Notes: a model not told the origin generated them from the letters alone. A stretch of 54,103 bases of DNA from Lachnoclostridium sp. MSJ-17 (GCF_018918205.1 NZ_JAHLQB010000014.1:1-54103), one strand, 5' to 3'. Counted from the stretch's first letter, positions 8,814-18,930 are shown. Translations and numbers: made by a program.

Positions 8814-9404
8814 TCACTGATTTTTTTTCGCGTTGTTTTCTTTAATAAGAAGAAGAAACATTCTTGAGTAATTAAGAAGTGCGAAAAGCATCACGAGAGC
8901 GGTCAAAATAAACAGTACGGTCACAAGCGTAAGGCTCTCGTAGGAAAAGACCGCCTTCAAAAAGATTATCGTCACCACCGAGAAATAGAACACGACGGTC
9001 GCGAATTTGCCGTACCAGCGCGCCGCCGGCGGAGTTATGCGCTTTATCAGCAGTATCAGTCCGCAGAACAGCATTGTGATTTCCTTGAACATCAACAGCC
9101 CCAAAAGCGGAAGGATCGCCGGATAGTAGATTATCATGCACAGCGCCACCGAGAACAGAGTCAGCTTGTCGGCAATCGGGTCGAGTATCTTTCCCAGAGA
9201 AGTCACCTGGTTGAGCTTGCGCGCGAGCATGCCGTCAAAACAATCGGTCAGTCCCGAAAATCCTATGCACACCGCCGCGGCAATGTAATTTTGATGCAGG
9301 AAAAAGTACATAAACGGCACGACAAGCAAAAATCTCAGATATGTCAATAGGTTCGGAACCGTCCATAAATCGGAGATCTTAAAACTCCAGCTTTCATTAT
9401 CCAT
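8814..9404 (-). CDS. pgsA: CDP-diacylglycerol-glycerol-3-phosphate phosphatidyltransferase
   Basis: A 196-residue integral membrane enzyme of the CDP-alcohol phosphatidyltransferase family, making phosphatidylglycerophosphate for anionic phospholipids. The family signature is complete: D-DG-AR-G-D-D in TDCFDGMLARKLNQ followed by GKILDPIADK. Several hydrophobic segments flank it. I prefer the ATG at 9404 (AGGGTG 6 bases upstream) over a GTG at 9413. It closely follows the cvpA-like gene on the same strand. Cardiolipin-synthase-type members share the motif, but PgsA is the usual product at this length. Confidence 0.85.
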   Translation of the reverse strand: MDNESWSFKISDLWTVPNLLTYLRFLLVVPFMYFFLHQNYIAAAVCIGFSGLTDCFDGMLARKLNQVTSLGKILDPIADKLTLFSVALCMIIYYPAILPLLGLLMFKEITMLFCGLILLIKRITPPAARWYGKFATVVFYFSVVTIIFLKAVFSYESLTLVTVLFILTALVMLFALLNYSRMFLLLIKENNAKKNQ

Positions 9405-9423
9405 AAATATCACCCTGTATATC

Positions 9424-10098
9424 CTATAAATATACGCACAGCGCCCTGAAAAGCGTTCCGAAATACTGTTGGTTGTCCGTCATCGCCGGGCTTGCGTATG
9501 TCATTATAACATAAAAAATATTAATTGCAAGGCAAACAAACACAATTCCTTCAATACAGCCGAAAATTCCGCCGAAGATGTGATTGATTCCGCTTAGCAC
9601 CGGAACCTTGAAGGCCTTGAGGATCGCCCTGATAATAAGCTTGATCACAATCATGAAAATAAAGAACAGCGCTGTCATTACTATGATATTGAGCACAGCT
9701 ATGATAATCTCGCTCATAGGCTGTTCAATTGTCTTGGCAAGCTGCTGAGCCTGGGCGCCGTCGATAATAATACCCTTTTGCAGATTGCCCGTGTTCACTC
9801 CCAGAGGAGCGAAAAAAGTGTTGAGCATCACGGTGACCCAATTCGGAGCCGACTGCATCGAATTTGCGACCGCCTCTGAAAAGCCGTTCTTCGCGATTTC
9901 AGCCTCGAGGTTCGAGAGAATTACCTTCTGAATAAAGGTTGTGTATATCCAGCCCGAAATAACACCCGAGAGAAAGTGCGAGAGCATCAGATCGAGCACC
10001 AGTCCGGCGAAATTGAGCAGAGTCCGCGCGAATCCACGCACTGCTCCGATAACTATAAAGCCGATGAATACCGCTATGATAATCAGATCGGATATCAT
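9424..10098 (-). CDS. CvpA-family membrane protein
   Basis: A 224-residue membrane protein with about four hydrophobic helices. It begins with the CvpA-like ISDLIIIAVFIGFIVIGAVRG and has a Gly-rich re-entrant segment (FGGIFGCIEGIVFV) near the C-terminus. CvpA proteins were named for colicin V production in E. coli and are linked to envelope homeostasis; their role in Firmicutes is unclear. The start overlaps the stop of the preceding gene by 4 bases (ATGA), so the two are translationally coupled. Confidence 0.75.
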   Translation of the reverse strand: MISDLIIIAVFIGFIVIGAVRGFARTLLNFAGLVLDLMLSHFLSGVISGWIYTTFIQKVILSNLEAEIAKNGFSEAVANSMQSAPNWVTVMLNTFFAPLGVNTGNLQKGIIIDGAQAQQLAKTIEQPMSEIIIAVLNIIVMTALFFIFMIVIKLIIRAILKAFKVPVLSGINHIFGGIFGCIEGIVFVCLAINIFYVIMTYASPAMTDNQQYFGTLFRALCVYL

Positions 10099-11420
10099 TC
10101 GTCCGCCTCGCTTTGCTGCTCCTGCTCAAGCTTTTCCTGCTCGCGCTGCTGACGCTCCATTTCAGCCGTCACCTTTGCGAGGTCGAAATAACGCATCTGG
10201 TTGATGCTTAGAACGTAGGCGGTGGAATCCGAGGTCAGGGTCACCGCCTTGGCGCCTGTACCCGCGTCGCAGGTGTTTGTGATATTTCCCTGCGAATTGA
10301 AGGTGTAAACCGTGTTGCCGTCGAGGACTGCCATAGTGCCCTTGAACACCGAGAACGACTCGGCGCCCTTGCCGGATTCTATCTCGGTCTGAACTTCGCC
10401 GTTATCGTTATATCTTATGAGCGTACAGCTTCTGCCGTCACCGCTTTTTGAAAGAGCTATGGCGTAGCTCCTTGTAGACGGGCTGAAACAGTAATTTGTC
10501 AGCTTTCCCTCGTATTTGACGGAGACGTAATCCTCCTCGCCTATCTTGACGACATAGGAGTATTTCTCGCCCACAAGCGCCACTCTCCTGCCGCTGATAT
10601 ATGCGCTGTCGAGAATCGAGTCGTCGTCGATCTTATACTTGCCCAAAGGCTCCTCCTTAGAGAAGTCGAGCACATAAACTCCGGTGCTTATCGCGCCGTT
10701 GTTACTTGTGATGCCGCAGGCTACGCAGCCGCTGCCGTCGCTGTTTATGGCGACAGAGTTGATGTAATATTCTGAAAAAGAATATTTATATATCCTGTTG
10801 TTATTCTTGTCAAAGGCGTAAAGCTCGCTGAGGAAGCCGTTGCCCTCGGTTACAAGACAGAAGTTTCCGTTCGGGGCGATGTCGCCCGTAAAAATAGCTC
10901 CGTCGGCTGTACCCGCGTAGAGCTCCTTGTCGTAGGTGAGTATCTGGTAGCCCGTATCGCCCAGTCCGTAGGTGAGGAAGCGGTTCTCGCCGCTCTTCAT
11001 GACAGGCTTTGAGTAGCGAAGCTGAACGTTGGCTATTTCCTTGCCCGATGAATTGAGAGTGACAAACGAGGTATCGGAAGCGTAGGCGACTCTGCTCTGG
11101 TTAACGGCATAATTGCCCTTTTTCACCTCGGAGCCGACAAGCTCTACCGGATAGCCCTTGCCGCCGTTGCCGAGAACCTCGTAGCTCCACCACATGGAGA
11201 GATTTTCTGGAGAAAGCTTGTCGCGGTTCGCGAAGGCGAGGACAAGAAGTCCCGCCACAAGCGCGACAGCCACAGCGATGATTATTTTTTTGACTGCCTT
11301 CGGGGAAATATTCGTGCGTTCCTGCTCGTAATCCTCGAGAGGCATATCCTCATAGCTGATGACGGTGCGTTCCTTATTCGGCTTTGTTTCCGCGTACCGT
11401 CCTTTTCTTTTATTGAACAT
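10095..11420 (-). CDS. Membrane-anchored beta-propeller-like protein (DUF5711-like)
   Basis: A 441-residue protein with a cytosolic basic/acidic N-terminus, one membrane helix at about residues 47-67, then a long outside domain of repeating blade-like segments (about 40-50 residues each with FVTLNSSG, ILTYDKEL, VYVLDFSKE). It ends in a Gln/Glu-rich helix (QREQEKLEQEQQ). This matches the clostridial DUF5711 family, of unknown function. It lies between truA and the cvpA-like gene in one leftward run. A scaffold or sensor role at the cell surface is plausible but unproven. Confidence 0.65.
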   Translation of the reverse strand: MFNKRKGRYAETKPNKERTVISYEDMPLEDYEQERTNISPKAVKKIIIAVAVALVAGLLVLAFANRDKLSPENLSMWWSYEVLGNGGKGYPVELVGSEVKKGNYAVNQSRVAYASDTSFVTLNSSGKEIANVQLRYSKPVMKSGENRFLTYGLGDTGYQILTYDKELYAGTADGAIFTGDIAPNGNFCLVTEGNGFLSELYAFDKNNNRIYKYSFSEYYINSVAINSDGSGCVACGITSNNGAISTGVYVLDFSKEEPLGKYKIDDDSILDSAYISGRRVALVGEKYSYVVKIGEEDYVSVKYEGKLTNYCFSPSTRSYAIALSKSGDGRSCTLIRYNDNGEVQTEIESGKGAESFSVFKGTMAVLDGNTVYTFNSQGNITNTCDAGTGAKAVTLTSDSTAYVLSINQMRYFDLAKVTAEMERQQREQEKLEQEQQSEADE

Positions 11421-11432
11421 ATTGAACTCCTG

Positions 11433-12197
11433 TCAATAATTGACCTTATTCAAATACAGTCCGCACGCCTGAGCGGTAGGTCCCGCACAGGATCGGCTGC
11501 GGCTTTCTATTATTTCGGGAATATTGCCGGGCGGGATTTTTCCCTGCGCTACCCTGAGCAGCGTTCCCACCATTATTCTTACCATATTGTAGAGGAAGCC
11601 GTCGGCTTCGACCCTCATTATTACCATATCGCCCTCCCGGGTAACTGAGAAGGACTTGACCGTGCGGGTCAGATCGCCCTGCTCGCGGTTGTCGAGGGTA
11701 CAGAACGAGGTGAAGTCGTGCTTTCCGACATACGCCTGAGCCGCCTCGTTGAGAAGCTTTTCATCGAGATGATAGCGGTAGTGAAGCGCGTAGCCCTCAA
11801 GAAACGGAGAACGCACCTCGCTGTTCCATATCTTGTAGATGTATTCCTTGCTTTTGCAGCTGTATCTCGCGTGAAAATCATCGTCGACCTCGCGGCAATC
11901 GTTCACCGCTACCGACAGAGGAAGCCAACGGTTCAGAGCCGCCTTGAGCCGTTCGGGAGGAATCGGATGCGCAGTTTTCAGGCTTATGCAGTACATATTT
12001 GCGTGGACGCCCGTATCGGTGCGGCTGCAGCCCTTTAGGTCGAAGCCTTCGCCGATGATCTTTGTCAGCGCCGTCTGGAACGCCTCCTGAACCGTGTAGG
12101 CGTTCTGCTGTATCTGCCAGCCGTGGAACTGCCTGCCGTCGTATGAAATTGTGAGAAGCAGATTTCTTAAATCACGCTCGTCAGAAAAATGTTGCAT
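11433..12197 (-). CDS. truA: tRNA pseudouridine(38-40) synthase TruA
   Basis: A 254-residue TruA, converting uridines 38-40 of the tRNA anticodon arm to pseudouridine. The family start LLLTISYDGRQFHGWQ, the catalytic aspartate in GCSRTDTGVHA, the FHARYSCKSKEY block and the ending YNMVRIMVGTLL are all present. The ATG at 12197 has GGAG 7 bases upstream and lies inside the end of ecfT (31-base overlap). A longer in-frame extension covers ecfT coding sequence and is rejected. The order ecfA1-ecfA2-ecfT-truA is common in Firmicutes. Confidence 0.92.
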   Translation of the reverse strand: MQHFSDERDLRNLLLTISYDGRQFHGWQIQQNAYTVQEAFQTALTKIIGEGFDLKGCSRTDTGVHANMYCISLKTAHPIPPERLKAALNRWLPLSVAVNDCREVDDDFHARYSCKSKEYIYKIWNSEVRSPFLEGYALHYRYHLDEKLLNEAAQAYVGKHDFTSFCTLDNREQGDLTRTVKSFSVTREGDMVIMRVEADGFLYNMVRIMVGTLLRVAQGKIPPGNIPEIIESRSRSCAGPTAQACGLYLNKVNY

Positions 12198-12979
12198 ACA
12201 ATCACTCCGCCGATCAAGGCTGCGGTAGTTATCATTGAAAGTATATCCTTGGCGCGCATGCGCAGGATCTTCATTCTTGTGCGTCCGCTTCCGCCGCGGT
12301 AACAGCGGCACTCCATTGCGGTCGCGATGTCGTAGGCTCGTCTGAACGCCGACACAAAGAGCGGAATCAGAATCGGGATCAGCGCCTTAACGCGCTTGAA
12401 AAATCCGCCGGACTCCAGATCTGCGCCTCTCGCCTTCTGCGCCTGCATGATTTTGTCGGTCTCCTCGAGAAGGGTCGGCACAAATCTCAGCGCCAGCGAC
12501 ATCATCATCGCGATCTCGTGTACCGGAAAATGAATCTTGGAAAGCGGCTTCATCAGCCGCTCCATGGCGTCAGTCAGCTCAGTTGGCGAGGTCGTGAACG
12601 TCAGGCAGGAGCTCGCGAGAATCAGACAGATGATCCTCACCGTGACAAACACCGCACGGTGTATGCCGTTCCACGTCACGCGCAGGATCCACCACTGCCA
12701 TATCGGGTCGCCTGAGCCGTAAAAGAGGTTCAGCACCGAGGTGATGAGCACCACGAAAAGAATCACCTTGAGACTCTTGAAGTAAAATTTCGGCGATACG
12801 CCGCTCATCGATATCATAAATACGGTGAACGCGGCGACTAAGCCGAGCGCTGCGTAGTTGAAGGTGAAGAAAATCAATACTACGAACGCGATAAAGCAAA
12901 TAAGCTTTGCCCGCGGGTCAAGCCTGTGCATAAGACTTTTTCCCGGAAAATACTGTCCGAAGGCAACGTCTCTTACCAT
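12167..12979 (-). CDS. ecfT: ECF transporter transmembrane component EcfT
   Basis: A 270-residue membrane protein with about five transmembrane helices and the coupling-helix signatures of EcfT. The second of these, KARGADLESGGFFKR, includes the Ala-Arg-Gly motif that binds the EcfA ATPases; the N-terminal PGKSLMHRLDPRAKL is also typical. With EcfA1/A2 it forms the shared energizing module for vitamin-binding S components encoded elsewhere. The start overlaps the end of ecfA2 by 7 bases. Confidence 0.9.
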   Translation of the reverse strand: MVRDVAFGQYFPGKSLMHRLDPRAKLICFIAFVVLIFFTFNYAALGLVAAFTVFMISMSGVSPKFYFKSLKVILFVVLITSVLNLFYGSGDPIWQWWILRVTWNGIHRAVFVTVRIICLILASSCLTFTTSPTELTDAMERLMKPLSKIHFPVHEIAMMMSLALRFVPTLLEETDKIMQAQKARGADLESGGFFKRVKALIPILIPLFVSAFRRAYDIATAMECRCYRGGSGRTRMKILRMRAKDILSMITTAALIGGVIVCNIFLTSVI

Positions 12980-13842
12980 AGCTTACCCTCCTTTTTCAGA
13001 AGTGAGGAAAGCACCTCGAGGGCTTCGTCAACAGTGAGAACGCCGTCGGGAACATCAGCTCCGCTCTCACGTAAAAGCTGCATGATACGCGTGATCTGCG
13101 GCACCTTGAGCCCTATCCTGCTCAGCTCATCGCCCTTGGCGAACACATTCTTTGTCTTGTCAAAATCATGCAGAGAGCCGTGGCTCATCACCATTATCCT
13201 GTCGGCTACACGGGCGATATCCTCCATGCTGTGCGAAACAAGCAGTACGGTGATACCCCTCTCTCTGTGGTAATTTACTATCTGACTGAGCAGTATTTCC
13301 CTGCCCATCGGGTCTAGTCCCGCGGTGGGCTCGTCGAGGATAAGCACCTCCGGCTCCATAGCCATTACGCCCGCTATCGCGGCTCTGCGCTTCTCACCGC
13401 CGGATAAATCAAACGGCGACTTGTCGAGCAGCTCCGCCTTGAGTCCGGTAAACTCCGCGGCTTTGCGGACTGCCTTGTCGAGAGCGTCGCCCTCAAGACC
13501 CTTGTTCTTCGCGCCGAAGGCTATGTCCTTGTACACCGTGTCCTCAAAAAGCTGGTACTCCGGATACTGAAAGACCATTCCTACGCGGAAGCGGATTTCG
13601 CGGATTTTCTTCGGCTCGCTCCAGATATCTCTGCCGTCGAGCAGAACCTGTCCGCCTGTGGGCTTCATCAGACCGTTGAGCATCTGCACAAGTGTGGATT
13701 TGCCCGAGCCGGTGTGGCCGATGATTCCGATGAATTCGCCCTTTTCTATAGTCGCGCTGAGATCGTCCACCGCCTTTTTTTCAAAGGGAGTACCCTGACC
13801 GTAGACAAAGCTCAGGTTTTTAAGCTCAAGAATGTGACTCAT
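12973..13842 (-). CDS. ecfA2: ECF transporter ATPase EcfA2
   Basis: A 289-residue ABC ATPase. Walker [10 protein letters not shown], signature [13 protein letters not shown], Walker [13 protein letters not shown] and an H-loop SHSME are all visible. EcfA2-type proteins carry the LSGGEKRR variant, which separates it from the partner ATPase. The ATG at 13842 has GGAGGTGATGAA upstream and overlaps the ecfA1 stop (ATGA). It works as a heterodimer with EcfA1 on EcfT. Confidence 0.9.
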   Translation of the reverse strand: MSHILELKNLSFVYGQGTPFEKKAVDDLSATIEKGEFIGIIGHTGSGKSTLVQMLNGLMKPTGGQVLLDGRDIWSEPKKIREIRFRVGMVFQYPEYQLFEDTVYKDIAFGAKNKGLEGDALDKAVRKAAEFTGLKAELLDKSPFDLSGGEKRRAAIAGVMAMEPEVLILDEPTAGLDPMGREILLSQIVNYHRERGITVLLVSHSMEDIARVADRIMVMSHGSLHDFDKTKNVFAKGDELSRIGLKVPQITRIMQLLRESGADVPDGVLTVDEALEVLSSLLKKEGKLW

Positions 13843-14681
13843 TTCATCACCTCCAGGAGCATCTTCGCGCACTCCTCCTCGTCGAGGGGAATGTGCTCTA
13901 TATCAACGCCGCAGCCCTTTAAGCGGAACGCGAGCTCCGCCGCCTGCGGCACGTCAAGTCTGTGTTTTTTAAGCAGCTCAACCTGCGAGAAAACCTCTCC
14001 GGGGGTTCCCTGAGTGAGCACCCTGCCGCTGTCCATAACGACGACCCTGCCTGCGCGGACGGCCTCGTCCATGTAGTGCGTGATAAGCACAACGGTGATG
14101 CCCAGCTCTTTGTTGAGACGGACAAGGGTAGACATTACCTCTTCCCTGCCGCTCGGGTCGAGCATTGCTGTCGGCTCGTCGAGCACAATACACTGCGGCT
14201 GGATAGCCAGAATGCCCGCGATAGCGACACGCTGCTTCTGTCCGCCCGAGAGCTTGTACGGCGCGTGCATACGGTACTCGTACATACCGACCGCCTTGAG
14301 CGCGTTGTCCACCCTCTCGCGGATTTCCTTTGGCGGGACTCCGAGATTTTCGGGACCGAACGCCACGTCCTCCTCGACAATGCTCGCTACGAGCTGATTA
14401 TCGGGATTCTGGAGCACCAATCCGACCTTTCCGCGGATATCCCATGTCTTGTTCTCGTCGGCTGTATCGTCTCCGTCGACATACACCTTGCCGCTGTCCG
14501 GCAATAGCATTGCGTTGAGATGCTTGGCAAGTGTTGACTTGCCGCAGCCGTTGTGTCCTATGACAGCCACGAACTCACCCTGTTCAACGGTGAGAGATAC
14601 GCCGTCCACGGCGTTTTTGACGGGCTTGCCGTCCTCGACGCTGTCATATGAGAAAAACACGTTTTCGATTGATATGAACAT
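13839..14681 (-). CDS. ecfA1: ECF transporter ATPase EcfA1
   Basis: A 280-residue ABC ATPase. Walker [11 protein letters not shown]-loop [11 protein letters not shown], signature [13 protein letters not shown], Walker [13 protein letters not shown] and H-loop THYMDE are present. The Q-loop QNPDNQ is typical of EcfA. The ATG at 14681 has GGGAGA 6 bases upstream and lies 1 base after the stop of the methyltransferase gene. A longer in-frame extension reaches into that gene and is rejected. Confidence 0.9.
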   Translation of the reverse strand: MFISIENVFFSYDSVEDGKPVKNAVDGVSLTVEQGEFVAVIGHNGCGKSTLAKHLNAMLLPDSGKVYVDGDDTADENKTWDIRGKVGLVLQNPDNQLVASIVEEDVAFGPENLGVPPKEIRERVDNALKAVGMYEYRMHAPYKLSGGQKQRVAIAGILAIQPQCIVLDEPTAMLDPSGREEVMSTLVRLNKELGITVVLITHYMDEAVRAGRVVVMDSGRVLTQGTPGEVFSQVELLKKHRLDVPQAAELAFRLKGCGVDIEHIPLDEEECAKMLLEVMK

Positions 14682-14682
14682 A

Positions 14683-15546
14683 TTATTTCTCCCAGATAGC
14701 GGTTGAACCGCACGGTAATACAAGTCCCGTGTCGGTCACCCTTAGTCCGATTTCGTCGCTTGAAACGCTGCCGCCGAAGCTCTGTCTGAGCTGAACGCCG
14801 AGGAGGTATTCCATTACGGCGGGCGACAGTCCTGTTGTGTAGGAATTGAGAATGAAAAATACGGGGTCGTCGCTCAATACCTGACGGCACAGATCGACAA
14901 GCGGAAAAAGCTGTTCCTCGAGCTTCCATACCTCGCCGCCGGGTCCTCGTCCGTAGGACGGCGGATCCATGATTATTCCGTCATAGCGGTTGCCGCGGCG
15001 GATTTCACGCTGCACAAACTTTACGCAGTCGTCAACCAGCCAACGCACCGGCAAGTCCGCGATGCCGCTCGATTGGGCGTTTTCCCTCGCCCACTGCACC
15101 ATTCCCTTTGAGGCGTCTACGTGGCACACCATAGCTCCCGCCTTCATGCAGGACAGAGTGGCGCAACCCGTGTAACCGAAAAGGTTGAGCACCTTGAGCG
15201 GTCTGTTTTCATTCCGTATTTTTCCGGCGGCAAAATCCCAGTTCACCGCCTGTTCGGGAAATACTCCCGTATGCTTGAAGCCCATGGGCTTTATATTGAA
15301 AACGAGCTGATCGTAGTTTATCGTCCAGCGGTCGGGCACCTTACGGTAGGTTTCCCAGTGACCTCCGCCCTTATTCGAGCGGTGGTAACGCGCGTGGGCG
15401 TTTCTCCAGAGCGGGTTCTTCCTGCCCGTAGACCAGATTATCTGCGGGTCGGGACGGATAAGAATGATATCGCCCCAGCGCTCAAGGCGCTCTCCGTCGG
15501 AGGTATCAATAAGCTCGTAATCCTTCCAGTTATCGGATAATCGCAT
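14683..15546 (-). CDS. SAM-dependent methyltransferase, RlmI-like
   Basis: A 287-residue class I methyltransferase. The SAM-binding motif [19 protein letters not shown] is followed by an acidic [11 protein letters not shown] and the catalytic-type motif DPPSYGRG. This arrangement is like RlmI/RlmK rRNA cytosine/guanine methyltransferases, but the N-terminal PUA domain is missing, so the substrate is uncertain. It lies upstream of ecfA1 with one base between, and downstream of ruvB, so it is probably part of one long leftward transcript. Confidence 0.75.
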   Translation of the reverse strand: MRLSDNWKDYELIDTSDGERLERWGDIILIRPDPQIIWSTGRKNPLWRNAHARYHRSNKGGGHWETYRKVPDRWTINYDQLVFNIKPMGFKHTGVFPEQAVNWDFAAGKIRNENRPLKVLNLFGYTGCATLSCMKAGAMVCHVDASKGMVQWARENAQSSGIADLPVRWLVDDCVKFVQREIRRGNRYDGIIMDPPSYGRGPGGEVWKLEEQLFPLVDLCRQVLSDDPVFFILNSYTTGLSPAVMEYLLGVQLRQSFGGSVSSDEIGLRVTDTGLVLPCGSTAIWEK

Positions 15547-15555
15547 AAGCTCTCC

Positions 15556-16641
15556 TTAATTGTTGTTATCAAACAGGCTCGGCTGCGTGACAGCTCCCTG
15601 CACGGCTCCCTTGGGGAAGTCGTAGCCGAGGTGACGGCAGCCCTCCGCGGTGATGCACCGTCCGCGCGGAGTACGGCTCAGAAATCCGATCTGCATCAGG
15701 TACGGCTCGTAGACGTCCTCTATAGTGACTGCCTCCTCGCCTATCGCAGCGGCGAGGGTTTCGACGCCGACGGGACCTCCGTTGTAAAAACGGATAATCG
15801 CCTCGAGCATGCGCCTGTCATTGCGGTCAAGTCCGAGCTCATCGATCTCGAGCCTGTCAAGAGCGGTGCGCGCCGTGTCAAGGGTGATAATTCCGTCCGA
15901 CATGACCTGAGCGAAATCGCGGACGCGCTTGAGCATCCTGTTGGCGATTCGCGGTGTGCCGCGTGAACGCGAGGCGATTTCGATCGCGCCCTCGTAGTCT
16001 GTCTTGATGCCGAGGATACCCGCGCTTCTCATTACGATTTGGGCAAGCTCCTCGGGGGTGTACAGCTCAAGCCGGAGCAAGACGCCGAATCGGTCTCTGA
16101 GCGGAGCCGTAAGCTGACCCGCTCTCGTTGTCGCGCCGACAAGAGTAAACCGCGGCAGCGGCAGATGATACGAAGCCGCCATCTGACCCTTGCCCGTGAT
16201 GATATCGATCGCGAAGTCCTCCATTGACGGGTAAAGAATCTCCTCGACCGCGCGGCTCAGGCGGTGTATCTCGTCGATAAAGAGCACGTCGCCCTCGTTG
16301 AGATTTGTCAGCAGCGCCGCGAGATCTCCCGGCTTTTCGATCGCGGGACCCGAGGTGATGCGGATATTCACGCCCAGCTCGTTTGCGATAATTCCTGCGA
16401 GAGTGGTTTTACCCAGTCCCGGAGGGCCGTAAAGGAGTACGTGGTCGAGGGTTTCATGGCGGATTTTCGCCGCCTCGATATATACGCGGAGGTTTTCCTT
16501 TGCCTTCTCCTGACCGATGTACTCATCGAGATTTTTCGGACGGAGAGGATTGTCGCCCTCGGCGGCGTCCTCGGGAAGCTCCGTCGGCTCCATTATTCTG
16601 TTTTCAAAATCGAAATCATCAGAAAAATGCGTGTTGCTCAT
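15556..16641 (-). CDS. ruvB: Holliday junction branch migration ATPase RuvB
   Basis: A 361-residue AAA+ motor of Holliday junction migration. The conserved N-terminus ([19 protein letters not shown]), Walker [10 protein letters not shown], Walker B FIDEIHRL, sensor [18 protein letters not shown] and a C-terminal winged-helix domain ([20 protein letters not shown]) are complete. It starts right after the ruvA stop, giving a ruvC-ruvA-ruvB order. Confidence 0.97.
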   Translation of the reverse strand: MSNTHFSDDFDFENRIMEPTELPEDAAEGDNPLRPKNLDEYIGQEKAKENLRVYIEAAKIRHETLDHVLLYGPPGLGKTTLAGIIANELGVNIRITSGPAIEKPGDLAALLTNLNEGDVLFIDEIHRLSRAVEEILYPSMEDFAIDIITGKGQMAASYHLPLPRFTLVGATTRAGQLTAPLRDRFGVLLRLELYTPEELAQIVMRSAGILGIKTDYEGAIEIASRSRGTPRIANRMLKRVRDFAQVMSDGIITLDTARTALDRLEIDELGLDRNDRRMLEAIIRFYNGGPVGVETLAAAIGEEAVTIEDVYEPYLMQIGFLSRTPRGRCITAEGCRHLGYDFPKGAVQGAVTQPSLFDNNN

Positions 16642-17244
16642 TTACTGTCTTCCCATCTGTCTTAACGTCATGGCTATCAGCTGCTCGACCGGGAGCGAGC
16701 TGTCGAAGGTCGCGAGAACAGGCGATACCTCGGCGGGAGAATATCCCAGAACGCCGAGAGCTTCCAACGCCTTCGGCACGTTGCCCGAAGCAGCTGCCGC
16801 CGCGCCGCCTGTAACGGCTGAAAAGTCCGGGCCGGAAACAGCCGCCTTAGCGAGCTTGTCCTTCAATTCAAGTATAATGCGCTGGGCGATTTTTTTGCCT
16901 ATGCCCGGCGCGAGAGTTATTGTCTTTACGTCGTCGGTCGCAATCGCCATCGCGACCTGCTCGGGGCTGAGAACCGAAAGTATCGCAAGTCCCGCCTTGG
17001 GTCCTACGCCGCTGACGCTTATGAGAGTCTTGAAGGTCTCAAGCTCCGTAACCGTCGCGAAGCCGAAAAGCTCCATGGTGTCCTCGCGCACGTTGAGGTA
17101 GGTGTAGAGCGTGACCTCAGCGCCGATTTTTATCTGTTTTAATGTATTAACAGTCGTCTGGCAATAATACCCCACGCCCGCGCACTCTACGACTGCACCC
17201 GACGGCGTGGTGTGAACCAGCTTTCCTCTGACTGAATATATCAT
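16642..17244 (-). CDS. ruvA: Holliday junction DNA-binding protein RuvA
   Basis: A 200-residue RuvA. The OB-fold N-terminus (MIYSVRGKL) is followed by the two helix-hairpin-helix segments (VSGVGPKAGLAILS and APGIGKKIAQRIILELK), a flexible Gly/Ala-rich linker near 140-155, and the C-terminal domain that contacts RuvB. It tetramerizes on four-way junctions and recruits RuvB. Confidence 0.95.
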   Translation of the reverse strand: MIYSVRGKLVHTTPSGAVVECAGVGYYCQTTVNTLKQIKIGAEVTLYTYLNVREDTMELFGFATVTELETFKTLISVSGVGPKAGLAILSVLSPEQVAMAIATDDVKTITLAPGIGKKIAQRIILELKDKLAKAAVSGPDFSAVTGGAAAAASGNVPKALEALGVLGYSPAEVSPVLATFDSSLPVEQLIAMTLRQMGRQ

Positions 17245-17268
17245 ATTTATCTTCCTTCCGGGCGCGGT

Positions 17269-17784
17269 TTATTGGTAATGGGTTCCGCGCTGATACATCG
17301 CCCTTCTCAGCTCCGAACCCGCCGCCTGAGCGTGGCAGATAGCGATCGCCAGAGCGTCGGCGGTATCGTCGGGCTTTGGCATTTCGTCGAGGTTCAGAAG
17401 GCGTCTTGTCATCTCCATGACCTGCGGCTTCTGAGCCTTTCCGTAGCCTGTGACTGCGGTCTTGACCTGAAGCGGAGTGTACTCAAAAATCGGTATCTTC
17501 AGCTTCTGAGCCGCGAGCAGCGTTACTCCTCTCGCCTGCGCGACCTTTATCGCGGTCTTTTGGTTGGTCTGGAAATAAAGCCGCTCGATCGAGAGCGCGT
17601 CGGGACGGCAGCGGCTCAGAATTGAGTACAGCTCGTCGTAAATATACTCGAGCCTCGCGTTGAAGTCGGTATGCGCCTCGGTTTCAACAGAGCCGTAGCC
17701 GATTGCGCGGTATGTGTTGGACTGAAAGCTGATAGCGCCCCAGCCGATGATCGCGTACCCCGGGTCGATTCCGAAAACAACCAA
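17269..17784 (-). CDS. ruvC: Holliday junction resolvase RuvC
   Basis: A 171-residue resolvase that cuts four-way junctions. The first catalytic Asp is in VVFGIDPGYAIIGWG, the conserved Glu in LSIERLYFQTNQKTA, and the last acidic pair in DDTADALAIAICHAQA. I chose the TTG at 17784 because GGAGGT sits about 7 bases upstream; longer in-frame extensions add a non-conserved N-terminus and lack a good ribosome binding site. It is first in the ruvC-ruvA-ruvB run. Confidence 0.9.
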   Translation of the reverse strand: MVVFGIDPGYAIIGWGAISFQSNTYRAIGYGSVETEAHTDFNARLEYIYDELYSILSRCRPDALSIERLYFQTNQKTAIKVAQARGVTLLAAQKLKIPIFEYTPLQVKTAVTGYGKAQKPQVMEMTRRLLNLDEMPKPDDTADALAIAICHAQAAGSELRRAMYQRGTHYQ

Positions 17785-17955
17785 AATATTACCTCCGATA
17801 AAATGGCATAATGACACATTATAGATTACATTCCAATACATTATACCACAAAGGATTGTGTTTCGCAATAATTATTTCTTTTTTTCGGTCTTAAATAAAC
17901 CTCGGCTGTTTTTATGCATTTAAACTGGCAAAAAGCACGGACAGATACGGTTATG

Positions 17956-17994
17956 AAAAATGCCGCCCTCCGTCGGCGCGGAGAACAGCATTTT
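17956..17994 (-). terminator. Terminator of the LysR-type regulator gene
   Basis: On the minus strand, AAAATGC...CTCCG and CGGAG...GCATTTTT form a hairpin ending in five Ts, directly after the regulator's stop codon. Confidence 0.75.
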
Positions 17995-18000
17995 AAATAA

Positions 18001-18909
18001 TTACAAGTCATATATATCGTCCTCACCCTCGGCATACTTGCGGACGGTATCGATAAACAGCCGCGCTACCGGGTTTGATATATCTCTTGCCCATGCCATG
18101 ACGTAAGCTACGGCGGTGTCGGCGTCCTCGACCGAGTAGACCGAGGTCTGCGCTGATGAAGCAAATTCCGAGAGCGACTTCGGCAGCACCGACAAACCCA
18201 TTCCGGCGGAGACCGCCATATACAATGAAGCGAGGTCGTCGTATGAGCTGTCGGTTCGGGGCGAGAGGTGGAAGGTTCGCAGCAGATCCATTACCTCCAT
18301 AAACAATATCGGCGCGGAGGATTCCGAGAGCAGCACAAGCCTCTCGTCGGCTAGCTCGGACAGGCTTATACTTTTTCCTCTGAACCGGTTCTTGTGAGGA
18401 GCGACAATCACAAGCGGCTCGCGGTGGGTGATCACGGTTTCGATTCCAGAGCTCTCTGGCACCATGTCGCGCGGCATGAAGCAGAAATCATAGCCGCCGC
18501 CCGTAATCGCCTGTGCCCTGTCGGACGCGTCTAGCCTGCACAGCTCTATGCTTATACCCGGGTAGCGCTTGCCGAAGTCAGACAGGCATTTCGACGGAAA
18601 GCTCATTGATGTGACGTCGCAGCCGATAGTGATTTTGCCCTTGCCGCCGTCGTGCATCTCCTTTATGACCGTGCGCGCCTTGTTGAAGGTGCTGACCATT
18701 TCTATCGCGTAAGGAAGAAGCGTTTTTCCTTCGTTAGTGATAAATACCTCGCGGCGTGTGCGCGAGAAAAGCTGTACGCCCAGCTCCTTTTCCAGATCGC
18801 TGACGTGGCGGCTCACCGTTGACTGTGAGACATAATTGCGCCTTGCCGCCTCGGAAAAATTGAGCGTCTGTGCGACTGAAATAAAATATACAAGCTGATT
18901 GATATCCAT
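18001..18909 (-). CDS. LysR-family transcription regulator
   Basis: A 302-residue LysR regulator. The N-terminal winged helix-turn-helix (LVYFISVAQTLNFSEAAR, then SQSTVSRHVSDLEKELGVQLF) and the periplasmic-binding-like effector domain from about residue 90 are complete. It is divergent from the ketoacyl-synthase/acyl-CoA ligase operon, with the shared intergenic region holding a dyad. LysR proteins normally control the divergent operon in response to a small metabolite, so it is the likely regulator of that operon; the effector is unknown. Confidence 0.88.
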   Translation of the reverse strand: MDINQLVYFISVAQTLNFSEAARRNYVSQSTVSRHVSDLEKELGVQLFSRTRREVFITNEGKTLLPYAIEMVSTFNKARTVIKEMHDGGKGKITIGCDVTSMSFPSKCLSDFGKRYPGISIELCRLDASDRAQAITGGGYDFCFMPRDMVPESSGIETVITHREPLVIVAPHKNRFRGKSISLSELADERLVLLSESSAPILFMEVMDLLRTFHLSPRTDSSYDDLASLYMAVSAGMGLSVLPKSLSEFASSAQTSVYSVEDADTAVAYVMAWARDISNPVARLFIDTVRKYAEGEDDIYDL

Positions 18910-18930
18910 AAAAACCTTCCTATGATTCTA

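Noticed and set aside
12198-12311. N-terminal extension of TruA
   Set aside because: It lies in the ecfT coding region, and a ribosome binding site supports the ATG at 12197.
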